Source of the DNA: Warburgia ugandensis
Taxonomy: Eukaryota > Streptophyta > Magnoliopsida > Canellales > Canellaceae
Reading direction: 5' to 3'
DNA: 64,000 nt
NCBI GenBank assembly: GCA_035236585.1
Contig: CP141136.1
Span: 25,769,426-25,833,425, forward strand
Below are positions 22,452 through 34,500 of the stretch, in pieces (the stretch's first letter is position 1; every line of letters starts with the position of its first letter). The notes under the pieces are model-generated. The model saw only the letters and a list, made by a program, of their open reading frames with translations. It was not told where the DNA came from and ran no database searches. A program made the translations under genes and the position numbers.

Positions 22452-22632
22452 ATTTGTTTCATGCTTTTAGAAGTATTAATTATACTCTGACTCTTCCTGA
22501 ATTGACTGTTTCAAGTTACCTTAGTTTTTAAGCATTCATTCATTTGTTTCATGCTTTTAGAAGTATTAATTATACTCTTGACTCTTCCTGAATTGACTGT
22601 TTCAAGTTACCTTAGTTTTTAAGTATTCATTC
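22452..22632. repeat. 90-bp direct duplication
   Basis: TTTGTTTCATGCTTTTAG and the following 70 bp occur twice in tandem (from about 22452 and 22542). They differ by very few bases, so the duplication is recent. Confidence 0.92.
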
Positions 22633-22639
22633 ATGCTTT

Positions 22640-23400
22640 CAAATTGTAATTCTAAACCAGCAGTTACTGACTGTTGGGAATAAGGTACAGAACAATCCAG
22701 TTGATCTACTCCCTTGATTCTAAAACAGGATGAAAGGTTTGTTTATCCATCCTTCTATACTTCTGGGTCTTGAATGAGTGAAATTGTCCGTGTGAGTTTT
22801 CTACCACTTGAGTTAATCCCGCAAGAATTTGAAATTTAGAAACAAGGTATCCTCCTCTTGAATAATTTGATCATCCCCGAGAAAGGAAGGGAGGTGGCAG
22901 TTAGGAGTGTGAATACTTGTGTAAATATTTGTGTGGATACATGCATATGTGCAGTACATTGCATACAAGCTTGTTGTGGTGTTTTCGTGTCGGGGTTGGT
23001 CCCAGATGGTTTACTGCTGTTCTATGACAGTGGCTACATTTACAATGCCTGGTGACTTTGATGAAGCTCCATATTTGGACCCAGATCCAAACCACAATAA
23101 TATCCACTAATATAATTTGAAAAATCATTTACAATTACATTTTCGTAACTGAAGACATCTTGTAGATGTCTGAAAGTTGATCAATTGTTTTCTATAGTTG
23201 GAGAACTGCATAGTGTGTTGCACCTTGTAATGAAACTTTTTCTAGGAGTCCAATCTTGTGTTTTTGTTTAAGACTGTAAACTGTTAAACCCTATCACCAT
23301 CTGAAGATTGAATAAAGGGACATTAGGCAAACTTCTTCGTAAATTTAGGATGTGATGGAATCAAGTGGGACCTGACTAGATGTGGTCATAAGTTTACCTG
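22640..23400. other. Intergenic, nothing recognised
   Basis: No supported coding or repeat feature. Overlapping short frames at 22858-23128 on both strands have no recognisable family. Confidence 0.5.
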
Positions 23401-24162
23401 CAATCAAACATCTGCTACTGGTTTGGGTTTGTGCACCTAGCTTAAGTGCCCAGACTCACAACCCAGAGGTTCTGGGTTCTCCAAAAACAAAACCATCCAC
23501 TGCTGGTTTATGTCACTAGATAGCTATGATGTATGCGTAAAAGTATTCACCCCAAGTGACCTTATCCAAACAAGGAGAATCATGAGATAGCTTAGCTACC
23601 TTCGTGGTTCTAATTGGTCTGGATTTCCGACTTGTTTCTTGAATTGTGATTCTGCAATCAAACATCTGCTACTGGTTTGGGTTCATGCACCTAGCTTAAG
23701 TGCCCAGACTCACAACCCAGAGGTTCTGGGTTCTCCAAAAACAAAACCATCCACTGCTGGTTTATGTCACTAGATACCTATGATGTATGCGTAAAAGTAT
23801 TCACCCCAGGTGACCTTATCAAAACAAGGAGAATCATGAGATAGTTTTGCTACCTTCGTGGTTCTCATTGCTCTGGATTTCCGACTTGTTTCTTGAATTG
23901 TGATTCTGCAATCAAACATCTGCTACTGGTTTGGGTTCATGCACCTAGCTTAAGTGCCCAGACTCACAACCCAGAGGTTCTGGGTTCTCCAAAAACAAAA
24001 CCATCCACTGCTGGTTTATGTCACTAGATACCTATGATGTATGCGTAAAAGTATTCACCCCAGGTGACCTTATCCAAACAAGGAGAATCATGAGATAGTT
24101 TTGCTACCTTCGTGGTTCTCATTGCTCTGGATTTCCGACTTGTTTCTTGAATTGTGATTCTG
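23401..24162. repeat. 254-bp tandem repeat, three copies
   Basis: Units start at about 23401, 23655 and 23909 with CAATCAAACATCTGCTACTG. Each contains CTTAAGTGCCCAGACTCAC, an AACCCAGAGGTTCTGGGTT palindrome and GATGTATGCGTAAAAGTATT. Units two and three are nearly identical and unit one slightly diverged, so the last duplication is young. A GGTTCTGGGTTC block resembles a B box, so the unit could derive from a SINE, but no element ends are visible. Confidence 0.93.
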
Positions 24163-24265
24163 GAAAATCAATCCCCTTGTCTGATAGACAAGTTATCTTG
24201 GTGGTTAAAATTGGTGTTCACTGATTCTAATGTCAATTCTCTTTCTCTCTTTCATAGATTCTAGG

Positions 24266-25480
24266 GATATTTGCAAAACAAGACCTCTACTTTGACCTAT
24301 TTGTAAAAGGAGGCCCTCCTTTTTCATATTTGCAGAGAGAAGTCTGTGATTTGGGATAATTGGTGAGAAGAGGTTCACTGTGTATTTTTGAATGATGACT
24401 TGGTTTCTTAATAAAAGAATGCCAAAACTACCTTCAAATATTAAAAAAATAATGCTAGAATTTGATACATGCACCCCTTCATACAATGCTAAAATTTTAT
24501 ATATACTTTCCAACCCCAGTTAGTAGTGGGCCTACGAGGAGGCTTAAAAATTTGCTTCATTTTTTTTTTTTTTTTTAAGAAAAAGGACGAAGAAGTAGAG
24601 GTACCTTCTCTAATTCATGGTGATAATTTTTTTTAGATCTTAGCCATTCAAAATGGCTTAGCTATGTTAAATATCAAATTTCATTCCCATTAGATGCTTT
24701 TAGCCCATATGTTTCTTTGGGTAAAGAATCATGGCCATCTAATTTATTCCATTTTTCAAAGGCCCAAAACAATCAATTAGGATCATCCAAATGCATTGAT
24801 TTCTCGTGAGTTAACTAATTTCCATACAACAAGCATGATGAACAACTTAGATCTGTGGAAGAATGACCATGTAACAATGATTTTTGGAAGATCCAAGCTG
24901 TTCATGATGATTGGTGTATAGAAACTAGGTAACCTACTAGTAATCAATACATTTAGATGATCCTAACCAATTGTTTTGGACCTTTGAAATATGAGATAAA
25001 ATTAGGTGATCATGATGTTTTATTCAAAGAAACATGGGCTGAAAGCATCTAATGTTTGAAATTTGATCTTTACTCTATCTAAGCCATTATTATCAATGAC
25101 TAAGATCTAAAAGAAATTATCACCATGAATTAGAGAAACTAGAGCTACTTCTTCTTCATTTTCCTTGAAAAACAAAGAACTAAATTTGAAAGTCTATTTG
25201 TGGGCCCACCACTAACTATGGTTTGAGGAGGGTGCACATACCAATTTCTGCATTTTTTCACCCAGGGGGGGAGAGCATGTATCAATTTCAGCATTATTGC
25301 TGTAACAATGAGGATATTTTGGCATTTTATATTAAGAAACCAAGAGTTATTATTAGAAAATGCATGGTGAGCTCCTTGTCAACAATTATCCCAAATCGGA
25401 GGCTTGTCTTTACAAATATGACAAAAGTAGGCCTCTTTTTGACAAATAAGTTAAAGTAGAGGCCTCCTTTAACAAATATC
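24266..25480. mobile_element. Long foldback element, near-complete palindrome
   Basis: The left arm begins GATATTTGCAAAAC. The reverse complement of the right end begins GATATTTGTTAAAGG. Both continue with CCTCTACTTT, a TTTGGGATAATTG block, a TTGGTTTCTTAATA block and TTGATACATGC. Pairing continues through both arms to a centre near 24870, where GATGAACAAC mirrors GCTGTTCATG. It encodes no protein. Relatives lie at 31026-31240, 40783-41800, 63055-63285 and 5690-5880. A non-autonomous MULE-like or foldback transposon is likely. No clear target duplication was found. Confidence 0.78.
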
Positions 25481-26030
25481 TACTAGACTTAAATGTCAGC
25501 TGGTTAAGGAAATTGTCTAAGGAACAAACAAAGACACATGGTTTGGTTTGAATCAGCAATTTGATGTTTGATCTGTGGGTTTTTGACGAGTTCCATGAAC
25601 CCGGGAAGATACAGGAATGTATGGAGCAACCGAGGAGAACATTTTTGCATCTTTACTTCAAGCAGACAATATGCTATATCTGTGTCCTTTCCAGATATGA
25701 CAGTGAAGATGCAATTATCCAAACTTGACTGAAAAAATAGGGTGCAACAATTTCTTCTTTTTTTTCTCATTTCATTACATCCGTATCTGTTTTGGTACGT
25801 TTCACATCCAATCATATTAAAATCTGAAATATGAGTAATAAGCACATGGATTCTATTTATCATGTTATTAGAACTTGCTGTTTCATGGATACTTCTTTCT
25901 AAAACTTACCCTGCAATGTTTCTCAAATAGCTAGCATTACACTTTTAAGAGGTTAGTTTAAGGGTATAAATAGGGCATAATGTACTAATTATAGTTTCAA
26001 AATCAGGGAGTGGAATAGTAATCTTCAAGA
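25481..26030. other. Probable 3' flank of the 26-29 kb gene
   Basis: No recognised coding sequence. The minus-strand frame at 25504-25863 (119 aa) shows no known family and may be 3' UTR or chance. Confidence 0.4.
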
Positions 26031-26031
26031 A

Positions 26032-28829
26032 TCATTGCAGGAAGGTCATCTCTTGCTTGATAAGCTAAACGTGACTAACTACTGGAAAATGCAGAAGAAC
26101 CAGTTTGCAACCAAATAGAATGGAAAGGTGACATGGATGCAAGTGTACCTTTTGATCAGACAATCCTTTGGTTTTATATACATTTTGTCTCACAGCTTTC
26201 TGGTTCCAGGCTGTGCATGTAGCAGTATTTTTCTTGCCTCCAGTACCCACTCGAACTTTGCAAGAACCTGTAACCTGTGTTTCTTTTGCATTAAATCTAC
26301 CCTTTGACAGTTCTGCTACATTAGGTAACACCATAGCATATTGTGCCTTTTGATCAGAAAATCCTTTGGTGTTATATGAATTTCCTCCCGCAGGTTTCTG
26401 GTTTGGGACTATGCTTGCAACAGTATTTTCCTTGCCCCTGGTACCCAGTCCATGAACTTTGCTAAAACCAGCAGCCTGTCTTGCTTTTGTATTGTCTCTT
26501 CTCTTTGATGGTTCTGCAAAATAAAGTGATGACAAAGGCTTTCTTGGAGCAGCTGAATTAAGCACCTGCAATTTATAGGAATGCAACAAATAATGTTATG
26601 CAATTGTTCAAGGTCTGTGACTACTCTTGTGATGCTTCAAAGTCAGATTTCACAGTTTCTAACCTTTAATTTTGCCTCTTGGTTGACATTTTCTGTTTTC
26701 GTGGTCTTCCTACCCCATTTCAAGGTTGAATTTGAATTCTTGTCTGCAAATTGATTCCCAAATGTATTAAGTTTGTTTGAAGCTCTTCCCTTGTTGGCAT
26801 TTAGGATGACACTCGTATCTTTTCGACTCTCTGGAGTCCTTTCCTTGCATACTATAGAGTTCGATGTCACATTGCTTCCAGGATATGACGAGGATCCGAC
26901 ACTAGACTTGCTCGAAGAAGACTTGTGATCTTTGGATAGCCTCTTTTCCTTGATTTCCACCCTTGATGCGTGCCTTGTAATGCAGCTCTTTCTTGGTCCA
27001 ATTCTCATGGCTGATAGAAGCCAACTTGTCCGTCCAAGTGCATAATGAGACACTTCAGAGATGATTGGTTGCTGATTATTTTCAACCGTAACATTCCCTC
27101 TTGAATTTGAATTGCCCGTCAAATCTCCACAGCTTTTCTTGAGTCTCGTGTTGGGAGATATTGATGTGATGATGTTGGTCGAAGACCTTTCAACTATAAA
27201 ACTCACTTTTGGGTTCAAAGTGCTTCTTGGATTCTTGGAACTGGGCATGGGTTTTATACAGGAATTTGATGTAATATTACTATGTGAAGTAGTGCATGAC
27301 ATGTCTGATCCAGATGCCACCCATGATTTTTTTCCATCCAAGATCCTGAAAATATAAGCCTGATAGTTAATGAGAGAGAATTCACAAATAAAACCAGATT
27401 ATAAAGTGTTTACAATGTTATGAATTGAGGAGATGAAATCATGAAATTTTACCTGATAGGATGCTGTTTATCCATAGAGACAATGTCCTTTCCCCCATCC
27501 CATCTTCTACTTCTGTTCTCCTTGCCTCTCGACTGTGAGACTGAGTCTGGGAGTTTGGGAGATGATGGGAGTAAATCTGGACATTTTGTCTCTTGTTTGT
27601 TTGAAACAGGAAATGATTGAATTAGCTGGTGTGATGAGCGTTGGTGGAATCTGATAATAAGAAAATGGTTCAGTCACATTCTCAAATCAACCAAATGAAC
27701 ATAACTACTGAAGAAACTCCTCTAGACCACAGGAAAATCAAGTAGATACTTACAGATGTTCCATCTGGAACCAGGCATCATCACTGCAATATGACAGGAA
27801 CCAGGCAATGGGTGTCATAAAATGTTGCTTATCATCAGATTAGATTCAGAACAACTGTGACAACAAACAAATAACTTTCAAAGACTAAATTCTTGAAACT
27901 CACATGTCTTTCTCCATGAATGGAGCTTCTAAAGCAAAATCCACCCACATGGGGGCATCAATTTCTTCCTAAAGTACATTCAAGAGACAAAATGGCTCAG
28001 TATCATCCTGACCAACAATTGATTGAAACAAACTGTTCTGTAATCTGAAGCAAAAAATGAGGAAAATTCTTGAAAATCCAGGAATCAGATGAAGAAAACA
28101 AGGATTCTTTATTTTAAAAAAGGAAAAAAACCAAAGAAATATACTAAAAACAGCAAAACAAGTATCACAAAACGGCAAAAATGCATCAACAATGCCATAA
28201 AAGAGCAAAAATTAGAGGGATCTGAGGTTAAAGACATAAAATTCCAGAATGGACTGAAGAACATAACAAAAGAACTCCAAAGAACTACATCCAAATGCAA
28301 AACAGAATCCACAATGCCATAAAACGGCAAAAGATACAACAATTCTTTAAGAAAATAAACCTAAAAATGCATCTAAAATCCAAACTCAAACATCAAAGCA
28401 ACTACCAAGAAACCCGAAGAAAATAACAAAGAAAAGGAGCCCAAAAACTCAGGAAAATCATAAACCCAGATCACATATTGCAACAAATAACATAAACCCT
28501 CAAACACAGCATCGGCAATGTCATTAAACAACAAAAACTGCAATAATCCTTGAATAAAATAACCCCAAAATTGCATATAAAGTTCTAAATCCATGTCAAA
28601 CATCAAAAAGCTGCCATGTCAGAAAAACCAAGTAAATATCAAAGGAACCAAGCCAGACCAATAAAAAAAATAAGACCGAGATCACAGCATGCAACCAATA
28701 ACACAAAACCCTCCAGAACATAGAAAAAGAAAAATGGGTTACCAGAAAAGCCCAGTGATCTGCAGTTCCAACGCTTTTCCTCTGAAAACCTCCTCCATTA
28801 ACGATTCGATTTTGTTCCTTCATTTTCAT
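26032..28829 (-). CDS. Unrecognised Ser/Lys-rich protein, 6-7 exons
   Basis: Exons on the minus strand are 28829-28743, 27968-27904, 27783-27754, 27650-27453, 27345-26664 and 26565-26149. All have GT-AG borders and compatible phases, and together give 493 codons. A last exon at 26064-26032 (LIKQEMTFLQ, stop) is tentative. The N-terminus holds conserved-looking blocks, EEIDAPMWVDFALEAPF, DDAWFQMEHLFHQRSSHQL and SVSQSRGKENRSRRWDGGKD, which I take as the functional core. The long fifth exon is Ser/Asn/Lys-rich, of low order, with a basic tail. Exon six encodes two tandem repeats of 57-58 residues (about 370-427 and 437-493), each ending TKG(F/L)SDQK. There is no signal peptide or membrane segment, so a nuclear or cytoskeletal protein is possible. 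The function is not known to me. Confidence 0.75.
27969..28742 (-). repeat. Intron 1 with diverged tandem repeats
   Basis: The first intron is A-rich on the plus strand and built of diverged repeats: AATGCCATAAAA-GAGCAAAAA recurs near 28190, 28310 and, weakly, 28515. A GATCACA…GCAACAAATAACATAAACCCTC block recurs near 28470 and 28680. Frames across it on both strands are artefacts. Confidence 0.55.
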
Positions 28830-29455
28830 TTTTTCCTTTTCTCTTTCCAATACCGTACCTTCAAGAGCAATCTTCCATTGTTCAAGGAAACGAAGTGTTT
28901 GATTTCGTTGCGAGGCGTTTAGGGGCCAATTTGGTAATTATGTGAAGTTCTTTCGACCGTTGAAGAATTCGAACTTCTTTAAAGAAGCACAGCCACCAAG
29001 TGATGCTTGCATGATCTACCGTCCATCAAGTGGGCCATCTTTGATAGGGGATACACCCAGGATCTTCTTATCTGTAGATGGAAAGATAGGGTTGCTTGTG
29101 TAGAGTTCCACTTTCACATGAAGGGGCCCGCCTTTGATGATCCTATTCGTCCATCTGATTTTTTGGCCTTTGGATATCTTGTAAATAAAAAGATCACTAC
29201 GATTAAGCGATTCTAACATGCTAATAGCTATGCTTTTTGTTCATCGATATAGATTTTTACTTACTTGCACTTTCTAACCGTCCATTTCCCGTGATCAAAA
29301 TTACAATTTTTTGGATTCTGCAATCCTCTAACCCGTGCACTTCTTGGGGCTTAAAAGACCAACAAATCCGTAGGGATTAGATGAAAGCATGTGATCACCC
29401 AAATGTGGGCCCTTTATGTCGATTTCACTCGTTCAGATGACTACCATAGTCAAAT
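28830..29455. other. Gene upstream flank, no further gene recognised
   Basis: Contains the presumed promoter and leader of the minus-strand gene at 26-29 kb, including a five-codon upstream frame (MEDCS) near 28860-28877. I see no supported TATA box. The rest to 29455 is unannotated repeat-like DNA. Confidence 0.4.
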
Positions 29456-29480
29456 TTGGGGTCTCTTTTACAATTTTTAA

Positions 29481-30643
29481 CTGGGAGGTCTACCATGGAA
29501 GCTATTTTCTTACTAAGACAATTAGTAGAGAAATATAGGGAGAGGAGAAAAAACCTACACATGGTCTTTATTGACTTAGAGAAAGCTTATGATAGAGTCC
29601 CTAGAAAGTTAATATGGAGGGTGTTGGGTGTTAAAGGGGTTTCTCAGGGGTATATAGACATAATTAAAGATATATATAAGGGAGCAGTAACAAATGTTAA
29701 GACCACTAGTGGCGTGACTGGTGATTTTCCTGTCACTGTCGGATTGCACCAAAGATCGGCATTGAGTCCATACCTTTTCACATTAGTTATGGATGAGTTA
29801 ACAAAACATCTGCATGAGGAGATTCCCTGGTGCATGCTATTTGCAGACGATATAGTCCTACTTGATGAGACAAGGGAGGGTGTCAACATAAAGCTAGAGC
29901 TATGGAGAGAAGCATTAGAATCGAAAGGATTTAAAATTAGTCGAACTAAGACAAAATATATGAAATGTAATTTTAGCAAGGAGAGTAGAAGTGAAGCACC
30001 AGTCAAGATTGATAACCAAGAGGTCCCCATGAGAGACCACGTCCGATACTTAGGATCATTGATCCATGAGAGTGGAGAGATTGAGAGGGAGGTTACCCAG
30101 AGAATCCAAGCGGGTTGGAACAAATGGAGATGTGCATCGGGTGTTTTATGTGATCGGCGGGTGCCACTCAAACTAAAGGAAAAATTCTATAAGATGACTA
30201 TAAGGCCGGACATGCTCTATGGATCAAAGTGTTGGGCAGTTAAGGAACATCATACTCATAGGCTGAGTGTTGCAGAAATGAGGATGTTGAGATGGATGAG
30301 TGGTAAGACAAGAAAGGATAGAATTAGAAATGAAAATATTAGAAGAAATTTAGAGATAGCATCAATAGGTAACAAGATGAGGGAGATTAGACTTAGATGG
30401 TTTGGACATGTTCAAAGGAGGCCAACAATGGCACCAGTTAGAAGGAGTGAGACAATACAAGTTGAAGGTTCTAAAAGGGCAAGGGGAAGGCCCAAAAGAA
30501 CGTGGATAGAAGTGGTGAGGAAAGATTTAAAAACTTTGGAACTAAATGAAGCCATAGTATTTAATAGAGTGGAATGGAGGAATAAGATTCATGTGGCCGA
30601 CCCCTAATTGGGATAAGGTCTTGATGATGATGATGATGATGAT
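29481..30643 (+). mobile_element. RTE-type LINE, 5'-truncated, young (copy B)
   Basis: One uninterrupted frame runs from the reverse-transcriptase palm to the natural stop at 30605-30607 (WRNKIHVADP, then TAA), about 375 codons of element sequence. Motifs in order are [13 protein letters not shown] (A), GLHQRSALSPYLF (B), [14 protein letters not shown] (C), RYLGSLIHESGEIEREV, AGWNKWRCASGVLCDRRVP, RMLRWMSGKTRKDRIRNENI and RLRWFGHVQRR. The tail is GGGATAAGGTCTTGAT and (GAT)n. A possible 8-bp duplication TCTTTTAC occurs at 29464-29471 and 30643-30650. The open frame contrasts with the broken copies A and C, so it is the most recent insertion. It lacks the endonuclease and the first part of the reverse transcriptase. 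Confidence 0.93.
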
Positions 30644-30650
30644 CTTTTAC

Positions 30651-31025
30651 GGTTGTCATAGTTTGATAGATTCAGGAATCAATACAATTAAAATTAAAAT
30701 AGGACTCAAGAATTTTATATAGGTATTAATGTAATTTTGTAATATAAAAAACCTGATAGCATAGTGGCACAAGGAGTCTCTCACCTGAGTGACCAATGTT
30801 GTGCATGGAAGTGTGTCTAACTTAAATAAATAAATAAATTGAAAAGATATAATTTCTTCCTAAAGTTCTTTCAAAAGAAAAAATTTACTCTCTTTACAAT
30901 CACTACGTGTTGCACATACATTTTGCAAATTCTTTAAATTTTAGGCTAGCAATGTGCTGATTACATTTTCTCATATTTTTTTCTTATGCTAGTTATAATT
31001 TTTTGTTCTTCATATTATGTGATTG
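30651..31025. other. Intergenic, nothing recognised
   Basis: AT-rich, with no supported gene; a short (AAAT)n-like run sits near 30820. Confidence 0.5.
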
Positions 31026-31240
31026 GGATATTTGTAAAAAGAGGCCAACTTTTTTCATATTTATAAAGACAAGTTTCTAATTTGAGATAATTGGCAAGAA
31101 TAGGCTCATAGTTAATTTTGAAGATAACTTGGCTTCTTAATACAAAATACTAAAGCTACACTTGGATGCTAAGAAAACAATGCTAGAAATTGATACCCTT
31201 CACCCCTCAAACAATGTTGAAAATTGGTACATACACCTTT
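31026..31240 (+). repeat. Single arm of the foldback-element family
   Basis: It matches the left arm of the element at 24266: GATATTTGTAAAAAGAGGCC, then TTTGAGATAATTGG, then CTTGGCTTCTTAATA, then AATGCTAGAAATTGATAC. It stops near 31240 without the partner arm. Confidence 0.7.
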
Positions 31241-31287
31241 AGCTCTGCCAATGCCTATCTCAAGCCCAGATGAAAAAGGAGGAGGGT

Positions 31288-31555
31288 CTTGCGTCAGGTG
31301 CCAGCTGACAAGGGAGAAGTTGAAGATAATTTTGTTATTTCTTTCTTACAAATGAATATGCATTAGTTTGTATATTACAAATGAATGTGCATATTCTTGC
31401 CGACTGGCACCTGACGCAAGGGTTGCCATATTTTAAGAAGCTAGAGATGATTTTATTATTTCTTTTCTGCTTGCAAATGAATATGCATTTGTATATTAGT
31501 TTGTAAGGAAGAAATGTAAATCATCTTCAACTTCTTAAAACTATGACAACCCTAA
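31288..31555. repeat. Inverted-repeat (foldback) element
   Basis: A perfect 17-bp inverted pair, CTTGCGTCAGGTGCCAG (31288-31304) and its complement (31405-31421), surrounds an AT-rich loop. A second, diverged inverted pairing (GAAGTTGAAGATAATTTTG near 31317 against the complement near 31520-31540) extends the fold. It looks like a small MITE or a nested pair of copies. Confidence 0.6.
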
Positions 31556-31587
31556 CATGACATAAATCGAAAACTGACATTCACTCA

Positions 31588-34500
31588 TGTGACACCCCGG
31601 GTTTTCAAAATCCTTTTCCATATGTATATGAAAATAATAATAGTTTATTAATAGAAAATAGATGGGATCCCAGAACTTAAAACTCATAATTTAAAACTTT
31701 TCACAGCGTCAAGAAAAATACCAATGAAGAAAACCCCGAGGGTCATTTCACCTCAAAAACTACATTGAATAAATAGAACCAAAAGTAAACCTTTTAAGCA
31801 TGCTCACAAATTAAAACCACGGTGAAATTTTTGCAACTGTAAAGATACATAATAGTGAAAGTTTAAAAGCTCCAAGGTCTATCCAAGATCACCACGTCAC
31901 TCATGTATAAGCATATGCATACTATACAGTGATAGGGATCTAATTTATCAATATATACAACGACTAAGTAAAATTCCAAATATCCAATACCAGCCCAACA
32001 AATGTACATGTCAAGACCCCAATCCCCGGGGCCGCGATTAGACTTAATCAAGCCTAACTATTGGCCGAGCTAGGTGCTCTTGTCCTGCACAAGTCACAGT
32101 TTACTAGTAAAATATTTTTTCTCCTTTAACAACCGATTCCTACTGAAATTTCGGCAGAGTCTCCCTTGTTTTTCGGACTTATGCATTTAACGCATCATAT
32201 GCGGTTCACCTGATAGACAACACAACAATTATAAATCCTTTAAGGGAGACTCTGTCTCCATACTATCTATCATGATGCATTACTAACACCTGCTTACCAA
32301 CCAGGAGTTTAAGTGGGTCTAATACATGCCCTATCAAAGAAAATAAAACCCATAGGATGTATAAGGATCATGGTAAAAAATGAGATATGACTCGTATTCA
32401 ATGTCAGCACATATATACAATTCAAAATGTTACATCTTCAATCAAGCTTTCTTCATTTCATTCAACCCCCTTTCTCTTCTCGGCTTGACTAGTACCTGCA
32501 AAATAATACAGTGAGCTGCGAAGCCGAGTAAGGGAAAAGAACTAAACCCATACATATCCAAACATTCTCGTTGCTACGCTTAAAACCACATTCAATATAA
32601 CATGAGCATTCATTTCCATTTTAACTAGTCATATACAACGTAGTTATCATGTGCTATTAAGTAAGGCCTAAGGGTATTATAGCAGAATTACAGTTTTTCC
32701 CCAAATTCAAATATGACGCAATAGTCATCGCAAGCAAACAAGCACACCCCATAAGGATTTCCCATTCGTGTCCAACCACAGGACATTCAATAGATGAGTG
32801 ACTAAGTCATGAACCTCATTTTAAAGTTAAATGCAATTCATAAGCATTACATCCAACAAAGTTGCATACTCATTAATGATTTCCCTCAGTAATATTAAAC
32901 ATGCCTAACATTACACCAGTATCCAATAGTCATCTCCCTTAAGGATTACCATCTTGGGCGGCCCACTATGAGTATCATCATTAAGGCAGCCAGACCCTCA
33001 AGATTTACAATCTTGGGCAGCGCCAAAGTCAAGTTCTCTCATGATTTACCATCTTAGGTAGCTCCACCTTAGTTGAAATCAACCAAGCAGCCCTTTCCCT
33101 CAGGGTTTACCATCTTCGGTAACTCAATATGCCAGCTCATCCCTCAGGGTTTACCATCTTGGGCAGCTCCACCGTAATCCCAAAATACCATGTAGCCCTT
33201 TCCCTCAAGAATTACCATCTTGGGAGGCTCAATACCTAACAGCTCATCTCTCAAGGTTAACCATCTTGAGTTGCTCCGCCATGATTCCAAAGAACTAGGC
33301 AGCCCTTTCCCTCAAGGTTTACCATCTTTGGAGGCTCAATACCTGACAGTCCATTCCTCAGGATTTACCATCTTGGGTGGCTTCACCTTAGTCGCAAGCG
33401 ATCAAGTAGCCCTTTCCCTTAGGGTTTACCATCTTGGAAGGTGTCATCATAGCTTACCAGGCGGCCCTCAGAGCTTACTATCTTGGGCTTGACCATTTTA
33501 TAACAGTTTGCATTATTATAGCAGTTAAGCATAGTAAATCAAACTATAACATGACCATTTCAATAAGAAATTACAATTTCTATCATCCATTCAACCAAGG
33601 TGACAAAATATTCATTCTACACATGCACAAGGTCAATTTCAAGAAAATAGATCAACAAGAATTTAAGAAATGCAAGGGTTCAAGGTCCTTACCTGCTCTC
33701 AAAGTACAACTCAAAGTTCTATGGCTAGAACTGTTCACACTGCTCTCAAACCTCTGCAACAAATACAAGTTCTAAGTAAATTTTAGAATTTCATGCCATT
33801 TTCTATAATCACTTCTAGTTCTACATTCGCCATGTTCTTAATCTAACCTCATATATCTAGATCAAGGATTTGCACACCAATTGGTCGCTATCCAATTGGA
33901 TCAGCACCATTGGTCTTACATCGATGGTCTAGATCAAGCACGTACCTTTAGAAGTTTCAATTTCCAACATTTTAGGTAAGCTATTTCACAATTCAATGCT
34001 TTTAGCCATAATTCATGGTCTGATATCCTTTCCTGACCTTCGATATTCGTTGATCAAATATTGGACAGCCAGATGGGATCTCCCATCAATTTATTCATAA
34101 TTGGTTAGTCATTTCTGTGATAATTCATTACCAATGGTTACTTGGAGTTATATTTGACCTAAATTTACCTCTCAATCACATTTTTAACAGTCGGATGTTA
34201 AGGTCTCAAATTTCCCCTATGCATAACCAAGCTTGTGATCACAATTTCGTGGACCAATCGATTCCTGATCGGCGATCCGTCTTCACGGATGAAAAGATCA
34301 CACGCGATTTGTCCATATTTGAAAAAATTTCATTTTTCACATTTTTTAGGGGTCGCCAGAAAATGTCGCCGTCGCCGGAGAAGATGATCGAATTCCGGTT
34401 GTCACCGACGACACAGTTGAGATCATTTTTCAGCGAAATTTAATAGGAATACTGAAAATTTCCTGAATTTTTGTTTTCTAATGTTTTCCCCTTTTGATTT

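Noticed and set aside
23401-24162. CRISPR-like array
   Set aside because: Units are 254 bp and contiguous with no unique spacers, in a plant genome; it is a plain tandem repeat.
28089-28606. Frames in intron 1 of the 26-29 kb gene
   Set aside because: They come from A-rich repeats and Phe/Leu-rich complements and do not splice into the gene.
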